From positions 2,470,070 to 2,534,069 of the forward strand of contig OX421967.1 of assembly GCA_949128115.1 (NCBI GenBank): 64,000 nucleotides of DNA. Direction: 5' to 3'. Shown in pieces: positions 1 through 9,185 of the stretch. Source of the stretch: Anaspis maculata (taxonomy: Eukaryota > Arthropoda > Insecta > Coleoptera > Scraptiidae). Both the position numbers and the translations under genes were made by a program. The notes under the pieces were generated by a model that ran no database searches, was not told where the DNA came from, and saw nothing but the letters and a program-made list of their open reading frames with translations. Numbering within the stretch: the first letter of the stretch is position 1; every line of letters starts with the position of its first letter.

Positions 1-511
1 ATTCCTGCAAAAATTACGAGTGATATCCAGTGAGGACATAGAAAGGAATGCTCTTGCAAAAGGTGTACTGGAGACAACACCACTTCTTTGGAAAATATCA
101 CTAAGAAAATTTTCTTTATAATTAGGCTCACGGAATACGACTTACACACAACAAAACATATTAATTAATCGTTCCCTGGCATATATGAAAAAATGAAAAC
201 AGTTTTTTTTTGACCTGTGTCAAAGAATTTTTTTTTCTAGTGTGAGAAATGGAACGAACACAACGACAATTATTGATGAAAACATCTTCAATAGACCTAT
301 CATGGCACACATGACGATACTCAATGATTCTTTTGTGAAAGTTCTTGCATCTTGAAAATTTGGAGGGCCCCCATGGGCCCCCTAAGGGACGAAATATGGA
401 GCGCTGCGGGTCAAATCGCTTGTTTTGGTATAAGGTACGCCCATGCAAAATATCGTTACTCTACTTCAAAATGCAGTATCGATGTGTTTTTAGAGGTGTA
501 CCGCTTCCACT
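1..511. other. Unassigned sequence
   Basis: No recognisable gene, RNA or repeat. Short open frames on both strands have no family likeness and look like chance. Confidence 0.5.
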
Positions 512-845
512 ATGAATTTAGACACAATCTACAACAACGCCCGCTGGGCAACGTACATGGTGCGGAAGGGTAGCTTTCTGTTCCAGAACGCAAACTATAC
601 TGCCACAAGACCTTATACAAACCAGTCTGGAGAGAGTAGACGACCCTCCCCCAGTTCAACACCAGGCATAAGGCCACCGCAAGGTGAACAAAATAATACA
701 AATGCAACACTGTGCCGGATCTTCTGGTTTCTAGCTCTCTACTGAGTGAGATGAATAGATTGAAAATGACTTCCCTGTGACCGACGTGTGATGCTGAAGG
801 TATTGGCGTCTCCGCTTCTGCTGCTCCACTAAGCCTCTAAGCTTC
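512..845 (+). repeat. Dispersed 330-bp repeat, copy 1
   Basis: This stretch matches 52396-52710 in the same orientation with many substitutions and small gaps. Shared words include CAACGCCCGCTGGGCAA, CCACCGCAAGGTGAACAA and CCGACGTGTG. Frames in the two copies are not conserved together, so it is probably non-coding. Here it lies directly upstream of an AGCCC satellite. The other copy lies 300 bp upstream of a CT-rich satellite. Confidence 0.8.
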
Positions 846-968
846 TCCGACTGATCCCCGTGGCGTTGGCTGACAGAACAATTTTTCGCGCGGACAATTC
901 TTCGCCGGAGAATTCTTCGCTCGGACAATTCTCCGCCGGATAAGTCTTCGCCGGAAACTTCAGAGCTC
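846..968. repeat. Short GC-rich tandem array (array A)
   Basis: Several degenerate copies of a unit near CGGACAATTCTTCGC run in a row. The unit is related to the arrays at 9078-9185 (same orientation) and 12117-12292 (opposite orientation). It marks the left edge of the satellite that follows. Confidence 0.7.
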
Positions 969-3345
969 TTATGAGGCCTAGTGTGATTATGATATTCAGA
1001 GCCCTACCCCCCACTAAATCTTTACGTAGAGTTTCAAGCCTTGCTTTGAAGTTTTCTTTGGGTCTTGATGAACCTCCTTGGGTATCTCCAAATTTTTTGG
1101 ATATCTGCTTCGCCTTTATGACTTGGACGGCTTCTCAGAGCTTTATTAGGCCTCCCTGTCTTGATGTTGCATTCGTAGCCCTTTCGAGCTCCTTGTTCAT
1201 TGTTTAAGTTTTAAAAGCTTTAGTGAGCTCCTGTGGGTCTTTATGTGTTGGTTGAAATCCTATAGGGCCCTTTTTGTGTCTCTCAGTGTCATTTGGAGGT
1301 CCAGTGAGCCCCGCCAGATCTTCTTGCGATTTTTAGAGCCCTATTCTCTCTTGTATTCTACATCAAAGCATTTTAAGCCCTGCTGAGCCCCCTTGTCTCT
1401 TCAATACCGTTTGGAGCACTATTGCGCCCTTTTGCGTCTTCAGTTATCGTTTGCAGCCCAGGTGACCCCCTTCTGATTTCTCGTGTCTTCGTGTTTCATT
1501 TGTAGTCTTGCTGAACCTTTTTTTTATTTCTTCAATTTCCGAAGCTCTATAATTGGGTCCTGTGAGTCTTTATGTGTTGGTTGAAGTCCTACAGGGCCCA
1601 TTTGGTGTCTCTAAGTGTCATTTGAAGCCCTAGTGAGCTTTGTCAGGCCTTTTTGCAATTTTCAAAGCCATATCCTCCCTTGTGTTCTACATAAAAGCAA
1701 GAAGGCTTCATGGGGCTTCATTGAGCCCCCTTCTGTCTTCAGTTATCGTTTGCAGCCCAGGTGCCCCCTCCTGATTTCTCGAAGATTCTGGAGTCTTAAA
1801 AAGCTCCTTCCTACCTTCTTGGGTTTCTCAAAGCCCTATGTGGCCTCCTGGTGTCTTAACGTTTTATTGATTGCCCCACTGAGCCTCATTTTACAATGTG
1901 TCGGTTTCTTAAGCTCTAGTTAGCTCCTGTTAGTCTTTCGGTCTTGGCCTGCATGGCCCCGTCGTGTCTACAAGTGTCATTTGGAGCCCCAGTGAGCCTC
2001 GCCAAGCATTCGTTCAATTTTTAGAGGTCTCTGCTCTCTTGTGTCTACATTGGAGCATTTCAAGCCCTGTTAAGCCCCCTTGTATCTTCAAATATCGTAT
2101 TGGAGTCCTGATGAGCCCCCCTGTGCCGTCAATTATCGTTGGCGTCCCTGGTGACTCCCTGCTGTTTTCTCGAATTTCTGGAATTTTCGGAAGCTCCCTT
2201 GTGCCCCTTCTCATGTTTCTTAGGTTTCTTGGAGCCCTATGTGGCCCCCTATGTTTTGTTGTTTCATCTATAGCCCTGCAGAATCTCTTTGTATATTATG
2301 TCAGTTTCCGAAGCTCTTGTTAGCTCCTGTGAGTCTTCATGTTTTGGTTGAAGTTCTACAGGGCCTTCTTTGTGTCTAAGTGTCATTTGGAGCCCTAGTG
2401 AGCCCTGTCAAGTCTACTTGCAATTTGCAGAGTCCTATTCACCTTTGTGTTCTTTATCAGAACATTTCAAGCCATGCTGAGCCGTCTTGTGTCTTCAAGT
2501 ATTGCTTAGAGCCCTATTGAGTCTTCTGAATCTTCAATTAGCGTTTGCAGCCCAGGTGACCTCTCCCAATTTCTCAAAGTTTCTGGAATCATAGGAAACT
2601 CCTTTGTGCCTTATTAGATTTCTTAAAGCCCTATGTGACCGACCCCCTGGTGTTGTACATGTGTCACTTGTAGCCCTGCTGAGCCCCGGAAGCTGCGGTT
2701 AGCTCCTGTCAGTCTTTATGTGTAGGCCTGCAGGGCTCCTCCGTGTCTCCAAGAATCATTTGAAGCACCCCAGTGAGCCCTGCCAGGCCTCCGTCCGATT
2801 TTCAGAGGCCTCTGTTCGCTTGTGTCTATTTTGAAGCGTTTCAAGTCTTACTGAGCCCTCTGGTATCTTCAAATATCGCTTGGAGCCCTATTTAGCCCCC
2901 TTGTGTCCTCAATTATTGTTTGTAGCCCCGGTGATCTGAGCCGGGGATCTGATCTAGAGCCCCTTTTGATTTTGTCTTTGTTTCTGCTTGCGTTCTAGTA
3001 AGCTCCTGTTGTCTTCATGTGTTGATCGGGGCCCTGTAGGTCCCCTTGTGCCTTTAAGTGTCATTTGGAGCCCCAGTGAGCCCCATCATTCCTTCTTGCG
3101 ATATTTACAGCTCTATCCTCTCTTGGTCTACATTGTAGTGGCTTAGGCCCGGCTGAGCATCTTTGTGTCTACTAATGTCATTTGGAGCCCCATTGAGCCT
3201 CCAATGCCTTTTTGTGTTACCTATTCGGAGCCCTATCTAGCCTCACGTCTACATTGTGGCGATTTGAGCTCCGCTAGCCCCGTTGTGTCTTAAAGTTATG
3301 TTGGGGGCCCTAGTGAGCCCTGCCAGGTCTTCTTGTTCAAGTTTT
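969..3345. repeat. AGCCC satellite block 1 with higher-order structure
   Basis: Degenerate monomers of about 40 bp carry GAGCCC, CTTGTGTCTTCA and a GTCATTTGGAGCCC-like core. A longer unit is superimposed: the phrase TAGCTCCTGT followed by GTCTT recurs with its CTGT at about 1231, 1560, 1927, 2327, 2706 and 3006, giving spacings of 329, 367, 400, 379 and 300 bp. Open frames here (for example 1615-1923) follow the repeat and are not credible genes. Confidence 0.85.
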
Positions 3346-3640
3346 TGTCAAATCAAAAATCGGTGGTAGAGGCGTAGGTGACCGCCTTTCGGGCGTACCT
3401 GACGAGGCCCATGTTTACAGCTTTTCCATGTCTCAAGTTGTTGTCGGATAAAAAATTGGTGGTAGGGCCGGAGGCAACCCTTTTTTTATAGAGTGGTTCT
3501 ATACGAGACTGGATTCCTGCTGCTGGCTCCTAACGTTAAAAATTGTACCGTTCAGAGGTTGTGCTTCCAGAGATTTTGACGCGTTATTCCCCTTGCGGAG
3601 TCCGTGTACACAACTTTCCAGGGTAACAAGCTCTCGACTT
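3346..3640. other. Linker with a short duplicated segment
   Basis: A motif near AAAAATCGGTGGTAG occurs twice, near 3355-3375 and 3443-3465, each after TTGTC. Nothing else is recognisable. Confidence 0.45.
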
Positions 3641-3925
3641 CGTCTGATTTTCGGACTGTCGGGATTTCGGGGCTGTCGGGATTTCGTTTGTCCTGATTCC
3701 GGGGCTGTCGGGATTTGCGTCTGTCGGGATCTCGTCTGTCGGGATTCCGGCTGTCGAGACTCTTGCTGTCAGGATTTTTTCTGTCAGTATTTCGGCTTTG
3801 TCGGGATATCGGCCTGTCGAGATTTTGACCTTGTCGGAATCTCGACCCTGTCGGCGTTATGGGGTGTCGGGATTCAGGCTGCCGGGATTTTAGTGTATTG
3901 GGATAACGGCTGTTGAGCTTACGAC
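3641..3925. repeat. Tandem array of CTGTCGGGATTTCG units
   Basis: About fourteen degenerate copies of a 16-20 bp unit around CTGTCGGGATTTCG. The long minus-strand open frame across it (3552-3977, rich in Arg, Asn, Asp, Pro and Ser) comes from the repeat and is not a convincing protein. Confidence 0.8.
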
Positions 3926-5480
3926 CGGCTTCGATCTGATGTATATAAAAGCTTATCGGAGATAAGTACTTTTTCACTTCTATTCTTGTACAATTAAGAA
4001 CGACACAATAAAAGTTTCAATTTCGAAAGAAGAACACTTGAATTATTTCGCCCCAGTAAATTATATCAATTCCGACTTGAAAACATTACAGACCATCAAT
4101 CGAATCAATGAATAATTAAATGCCCCGGTGTCCCAAAATTGCAAGAATTTCCATCGAATCGTCCAAATCAGGTCAGTGATGCAGGTAGATACCTGCCTAC
4201 ACTTGTTTCTCGTGCAAATACCTTTTTTCGCATTTGATTTCATTGCGGAAATGACCTCGAGACTGCTGATGATTTGGACGGTTCGGCGACTCCCTAACTT
4301 AGGCTACACGTGCCTGCTTTTTTTATGTTCAAGGAATAAACTTTCACCTTGGGCAATTATAACACTACCACTACAATATCACCTCATATTTCATTACCTC
4401 ACGCTGATATCATGTTGATTGTTAACCCAGTGATCTCCCGCCAATGTCCAAATTTATCTCAAGACATTCCACAAGCGGATCCCACGCCGATATCTCGGGC
4501 CACTGGACAGTATGAGCACTTTCATTCCGTTCGCTTTAGTACTGCGCCGCTTGGTTGCTTAGTCTTTTTTTTTAGTAACTACCGCTTCCTTGCAGAATCA
4601 GCGAGAAGCAGCCAACAACTACTGAAGAACTTCCTTAAAGTAAACTTGCTCAATCCATTACAAATAAGTACTGCAACCTTTTCTCGCGTCAGAATTCCAG
4701 CTATCTTAATCATTACGAACTCTGCGACAATTTAAAACAGAGCGCCGAGCTGCGCTTTTGGGATACGACGTCCTGCGGTTATATGCGTCGCGTCGCACAG
4801 CAAGAATACCAGTTTTTTTTCTTTCAACGTGGCAGGAGACGTGCTGAAAATTAAATGAAATGTCTGCTGTTCGTAAAATATAAGGACAGCTATTACTGGG
4901 AGGCAGGCGGCGCCCAGAAAAAAATCTTCAATCGAAAGATATCAGTAAAACATTTCCAGTAAAAACAGTGTCCAATTTCTTTGCGAGTAAAGACGACGGT
5001 TGATGTATTAAAAAAGTAATGTCGGAGCAGACCGTGTGGCACGCCCGAAGAAAATTGTGTGTAGTGAAAAAGTTTCCGGCCGGAACGGCATTGACTTTCG
5101 CATCTACATGGGGATTGAACTGATTCAAATCTAATGTCCACGAACGAATCAATCACGCACCGTACGGCGGTGCGGTGGTGGGTGTGTGTGTGTGTGAGCC
5201 GCGTCGATTTCTGCGTGTTTATATTAATTTATGCCGCGTTGCAATAACTTTCTCGCGTCCACGGAAACCTGTTCGTTCGCCGGCGAATATCGGACGTATC
5301 CGTTATTATGCTTCCGGTCCACATCATACAACATATCCAAAAATTCTTTGTATAAACAGCTGATGTACACTATGTACAATGTATACTATACAGAGCAATA
5401 GCTCAAATTTCTCACAGAAGTATTTGAAGCACGACCAAAAAGAAAAAGGCACGTCACAAAACCAGACGCAGTCCAAACAA
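3926..5480. other. Unique sequence, no gene recognised
   Basis: Mostly non-repetitive DNA. The only simple feature is a TG run near 5178-5196. CpGs are more frequent in 4740-5300 than in the satellites. Open frames here (for example 4349-4735 plus and 4893-5156 minus) show no domain or convincing splice context. A conserved non-coding role is possible but unsupported. Confidence 0.4.
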
Positions 5481-5950
5481 CGAACAAACAATTTTTTGCG
5501 AGAACAACAATTTGCCGGACAATAATGTGTCGAACACTCAGCAGCTGTGGTGAGCCTTCATGTGCCTTTCCATAATTTTCTGAACTTCATTTAGATTCTT
5601 TGTGCCGTTAAGTGTCATCCGGAGCCGCTTCAAGCCTCATGTGTCTACTTGTGTCGTTGGTAACAGTCTCACGGGGTTCATATGTCGGTTGAACCTTCAA
5701 ATCTCCCTTGTGTCTTCTTGAAGTTTCCGGGACCAAATATGTCTTTTGGGAGCCCCGATAAGCTCTCTTGTTGGGTTTTCTCGAACTTTCTTTGAAGTGC
5801 CTTTTTTGACTTCTCAGAGCTCCATCAGCCTTCTTTGTGCCTTCGGAAACTAGAGAGAAGCAGTTTCAGGTTCCTGAGAGCTGGTTTCAACTCCAGGAGG
5901 ACCATGTCAGCTTTGTGGCTCGGAATTTCCTAGGTATCCTTCGAACCTTC
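5481..5950. repeat. Short AGCCC-type satellite with degraded left array
   Basis: It begins with a decayed array (ACAATTTTTTGCG, then AACAATTTGCCGGACAAT) resembling arrays A and B. About 400 bp of GAGCC / CTTGTGTC / TTCGAA monomers follow, as in the larger blocks. This is the third case of short array followed by satellite in the same order. Confidence 0.65.
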
Positions 5951-6285
5951 GCATGCAAATTACCTCGTGTGAACCCAAAGTCTTGATTGATTTATTCTGT
6001 CATGATGTGTCCACCAACTTTCTTCTTGTATTTGGAAGAAACGAGGAGTGGCGGAAGTATGCTTTTGTTCGTGAGCGTAAAGTTGAGGTCCGAGCGTATT
6101 TCTCTCCCAAGCGTGAGCGAGCAAGTTTTTATTTGTTACGTGAATGACTTGCAAGCTCAGCGAATTCTAAGCTTAAGTAACTGGCTTGATTACTCAATCT
6201 CTCGTATTTTTTGTTTATTCTATTTCATGACGGCGTTTTGGTGCACAGTCAGGCAATACGCAAGAGGTTTCTTTGACGAGTTCTT
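5951..6285. other. Unassigned sequence
   Basis: Open frames overlap on both strands (5953-6147 plus, 5960-6154 minus). Neither resembles a known family. Confidence 0.35.
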
Positions 6286-6386
6286 CCCTTAGTGTTGAGT
6301 ATTTGTCCATGATTGTTTCGAGAATCTCTCACTTGTAAATAAACAGTACTCTTACGCGGTTTCCACCAAAAAGATCACAATAAAGT
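6286..6386 (-). repeat. Dispersed repeat, uninterrupted copy
   Basis: Read on the minus strand, this segment contains TTTTTGGTGGAAACCGC, TTTATTTACAAGTGAGAG and ATGGACAAATACTCAA in order. The first two match 22985-23038 and the last matches 29868-29905. It is the copy in which those two halves are joined, so it serves as an unoccupied reference for the 6.8-kb insertion at 23048-29858. Confidence 0.75.
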
Positions 6387-6430
6387 ATTGGCATCAACTG
6401 AATGAATCGATTCTGCTCTGACAAGATTTC

Positions 6431-6870
6431 TCTATACTCTAGTTCTGTTCTTATCTGTCTTTTTTCCTGTCTCTGCGTTTTTTTCTTATTCTTGCTCTAT
6501 ATACTCTGGTTCTGATCGTCTTCTTCACTTGTACTCGGCCTTTCTTCTTATTCTTGTTCCCAATACTCTGGTTGTGACCTTCTTAGCTTTCTGTTCTTGG
6601 CGTTCAATTTTTTTTCTTGTCTTCATACTCTGGTTCTTATCTTTTCCCCTTTTCAAATTCGGTTTCTCTCTCTCGCTCTCCATACTTTGGTTCATATTTT
6701 ATTTATTTTTCCTATTGTACATGGCCTCTTTCTTTTTTTTTTGCTTCATATGCTCTGGCTCTGATCTCTCTGTTTTCTTGTACTCGGCGTCATTATCTTT
6801 TTCTTGTTCTCTATACTCATTTTGTTTTTTTAATCGGTTTCTTTGTTTTTTTTCATGTATAGTACTGTGG
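6431..6870. repeat. CT-rich satellite, TACTCTGGTTCTGATC family
   Basis: Degenerate monomers of about 60 bp contain TACTCTGGTTCTGATC, TTGTACTCGGC and long T/C runs. They are the same family and orientation as 52995-55262. Hydrophobic Phe/Ser/Leu-rich open frames (6529-6882) are products of the pyrimidine runs. Confidence 0.8.
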
Positions 6871-6920
6871 CGCTTCTCTTGAGAAAACAGGACGAAATTA
6901 GGCTATTTTTTTTATCATAG

Positions 6921-6968
6921 TCGTATAATGCAACGTTTCGCCCTAATTTGAAGCTTCATTAGGCTGAA
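6921..6968 (-). ncRNA. Decayed hammerhead-like motif in Penelope 3' flank
   Basis: The minus strand reads CCTAATGA, then a possible stem II GCTT...GGGC, then CGAAACGTTG. This matches the hammerhead core (CTGANGA, stem II, GAAA) except for one core substitution, G5 to A. Penelope-like elements are known to carry hammerhead motifs in their terminal repeats, and this lies on the same strand, about 290 bp past the end of the retroelement frame. Stem III and the cleavage site are not intact, so it is probably dead. Confidence 0.3.
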
Positions 6969-6989
6969 AATCAACATACAGATTAACAA

Positions 6990-7251
6990 TTACAAACAAG
7001 ATGTGGAAGGGCTTACCAAAATACAAAATTGCAAAGTCAAAGGTATATGGAGATAGAGACAAGACCAATGCACATAATTTGGCCGAGGTGTACTAGCCGT
7101 CTGGTCGTTTTTTATTATTAAAAGTAAGATAAGATACGAGTTTTTACTCTCTTTCTCTTCACACAATGTCCCTTCCAACATATCACAATCGAAAACAATC
7201 AATACATCTGATTTTAAGACGTCGACAGGAACAATCAACCACAACTAACAA
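6990..7251 (-). other. Probable 3' flank of the Penelope-like element
   Basis: A minus-strand open frame covers 6990-7244, offset from the main retroelement frame. It may be the frameshifted C-terminal tail after the GIY-YIG domain or simply untranslated 3' sequence. I see no domain in it. Confidence 0.3.
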
Positions 7252-7476
7252 CTAGGGAAAACCAGCGAAATTAACCTTATGGATTAAACCTACGTAAACC
7301 TTACGCAGTTTCTGTTTTGTCTGACCAATGTAGCATTTATCACAATCTTTACAATCAACCTCATGAACTGAATTTGACATATCATTTTTATTGACTTTAT
7401 CTTTCAGTTTGTAGAAGAAATTTTTGATTTCATTTTTATTGTACATGGCGATACCTATATTATCAGTTTTAACCAA
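7252..7476 (-). pseudogene. Penelope GIY-YIG endonuclease
   Basis: The segment has SVHEVDCKDCDKCYIGQT. This is the Cys-containing linker and the GIY...YIG core (VHEV then CYIG) of the Penelope endonuclease, followed by the KLR helix. The domain looks shortened: after HKVNF the frame hits a TAG, and the expected distal catalytic Glu/Asn region is not visible in frame. It would nick target DNA in an intact element. Confidence 0.8.
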
Positions 7477-7485
7477 GGTCTTAAG

Positions 7486-7839
7486 TTATTCGGATAAGCC
7501 CCTGACATACGGCAGTTTCAAATAATTCACAATAGGAAGAAGGGGATCTGGATTAGTGATGTGGGTACAACCTAATGAAAAGCTGTGTAAAATAGAATTG
7601 ACTAGATTGGAAGGATAGTTATTTTCTTTAGCAATCTTCAATATATAATTAAAATTTATGTTATGGAACTTAATGTGGCTTAATTTGAGTGTTTTTTGTT
7701 TTAACATCTTGATAGTATTGATTTTCCGCCCCATGGTATGACTAGAATTGAAATTAAGTGTTCTATCCGATGAGGAGGGTTTCCTATACCAATCAGTGAT
7801 CAACTTTTCGTCGGGGTTGCGGATCACTGGAGTGTCCAA
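7486..7839 (-). pseudogene. Penelope RT thumb and linker
   Basis: It continues the RT frame after an in-frame stop. VIRNPDEKLITDWYRKP and SHTMGRKINTIK match the conserved region between RT and endonuclease in Penelope-like proteins. It ends at an in-frame TAA just upstream of the GIY-YIG segment. Confidence 0.8.
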
Positions 7840-7866
7840 AAAAGGGATGTTATTATTATTTTCCTT

Positions 7867-8268
7867 TTAAATTGTGAATTTCAACGAAGGGTGGTAGCCA
7901 TTGAAAGCTTCTAAGATGATGTCAATCTGACACTCCGGAATGGAGGTCAAGATATCATCCACGTAGCAAAATAAAAAGAGAGGTTGGAAAGGTAACCTAG
8001 GCAGAACGGTGGCTAGTAGATCATGCATTGCCAGATTGGCCAAAATAGGAGAGATAGGGGAACCCATGGCTGTGCCAAAAACTTGAGAATAGAATTTATT
8101 GTCAATTTTGAAGTAATTTGAATCGAAAAGGAAAGAGATAATTTCCTTGAAGAATGCTGTTTCTGAGTTAGTGAATTCTGAAATATTAGACCAATATTTG
8201 TCTATTGGGGCCATAATGAGTTCTTTACCAACATTTGTGGAAAGGGAAGTGACATCCGAGGAAATCAA
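7867..8268 (-). pseudogene. Penelope reverse transcriptase, catalytic core
   Basis: It contains the RT palm motifs in order: SSDVTSLSTNV with the first catalytic Asp (motif A), GTAMGSPISPILANL (motif B), and CYVDDI with the paired Asp residues (motif C), followed by GYHPSLKFT. All catalytic aspartates survive although the frame is closed by a TAA at its end. This is reverse transcription of the element's RNA at a target primer. Confidence 0.9.
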
Positions 8269-8304
8269 AATGTAACCATCAGGAATGGTAACAGCACAAA
8301 TTTT

Positions 8305-8748
8305 CTATACAAATTGAAAGGAATTGGCAGTGTTATATGTAAAAAGGTCAAGCAAATTATTAAGAATTTTCGTCATATACTTAGAGATCCTAAACGTCGG
8401 AGAACCTATACATGATACAATTGATCTGAGAGGATTATTGTTTTTGTGGATCTCAGGTGAACCATATATTCCACGTGGCAAGCCCTTATGTGGCAATAAG
8501 GAGTTGTAATTGACTTTATCTATGATGTCCAGAGTTAGCAGTTTCTCAACAATTGCGTTAGTTTTCTTTTCTATGGTATTAGTTGAATTACGGTTCAAAA
8601 GTTCATAGGTACTGGTGTCCTGAACTAATTCTAAGATCTTACTATTGTTATCAGCCCTGTTCATGATAACAGTAACATTGCCATTGTCAGCTCTAGTAAT
8701 CACAATCTCCGTATGAGCTCTCAGATATCTTCTAGTAGCATCCCGCAA
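8305..8748 (-). pseudogene. Penelope reverse transcriptase, N-terminal part
   Basis: This segment covers the fingers of the RT. Recognisable blocks are VITRADNGNVTVIM (nucleotide-binding region with the conserved DNGN-type motif), then LPRGIYGSPEIHK and PLRSIVSCIGSPT, typical of Penelope RTs. It stops at an in-frame TAG. The same frame resumes at once with a segment leading into the catalytic core. The upstream part between 8749 and 8844 is also open in this frame. Confidence 0.85.
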
Positions 8749-8844
8749 GGCAAAGATCTGACTCTTAACCTTTACATTATTCAGACCATTATAATAGTTA
8801 GTGACGACGTTTACGGCTTGAGATCGATGTATTTTCTTATCGAG

Positions 8845-9045
8845 TTATTCAGGGAAAGAATCCACTATTCTTTCGATATTATTCTCAATAAGGTCCACCA
8901 CTGGGAAGTGACGCCTATCGTAGTCTAACGCAAAGTTGGGTCCCAGACCCAAAAATGTCTCAACCTTCTCAAGAATGTTGATGTTCCTCTGAAAATTTGA
9001 AGAGAGGAACTTATAAAAAAGAAAATATGAACACCAACACAACAC
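8845..9045 (-). pseudogene. Penelope N-terminal segment
   Basis: The most N-terminal piece of the retroelement frame. It contains LGLGPNFALDY, a conserved stretch upstream of the RT in Penelope-like proteins. It ends at an in-frame TAA, after which the same frame continues towards the RT. The start codon is unlikely to be native, because the element is truncated here. Confidence 0.7.
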
Positions 9046-9077
9046 TAATATTTACTGTACAGAGTGATTCCGTGACT

Positions 9078-9185
9078 GGACAATCCGTCGCACGGACAAT
9101 TTGTCGCACGCACAATTCGTCGCAGACAAATTGTCGCGGACAGTTTGTCGCACGGACGAATCGTCGTAAATTTTTGTTTGCCCTT
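9078..9185 (+). repeat. Left inverted array (array B)
   Basis: Five to six copies of a unit near GTCGCACGGACAATTC, about 16 bp each, oriented opposite to the array at 12117-12292. Confidence 0.85.

Larger units (their letters stand above)
7252..9045 (-). mobile_element. Penelope-like retroelement, 5'-truncated and inactivated
   Basis: One continuous minus-strand reading frame of about 600 codons runs through this interval with no frameshift, broken by in-frame stops near 8845 (TAA), 8305 (TAG), 7867 (TAA) and 7486 (TAA). The order is N-terminal extension, reverse transcriptase, linker, GIY-YIG endonuclease, as in Penelope-like elements. The RT has GTAMGSPISP and YVDD, and the C-terminal part has CKDCDKCYIGQT. 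The 5' end is cut off just before the short array at 9078. Penelope elements use telomerase-related RTs. This copy cannot make full-length protein. Confidence 0.9.

Noticed and set aside
3552..3977. A 141-codon minus frame rich in Arg, Asn, Asp, Pro and Ser
   Set aside because: It translates a 16-20 bp tandem DNA repeat, has no domain, and its composition follows the repeat unit.
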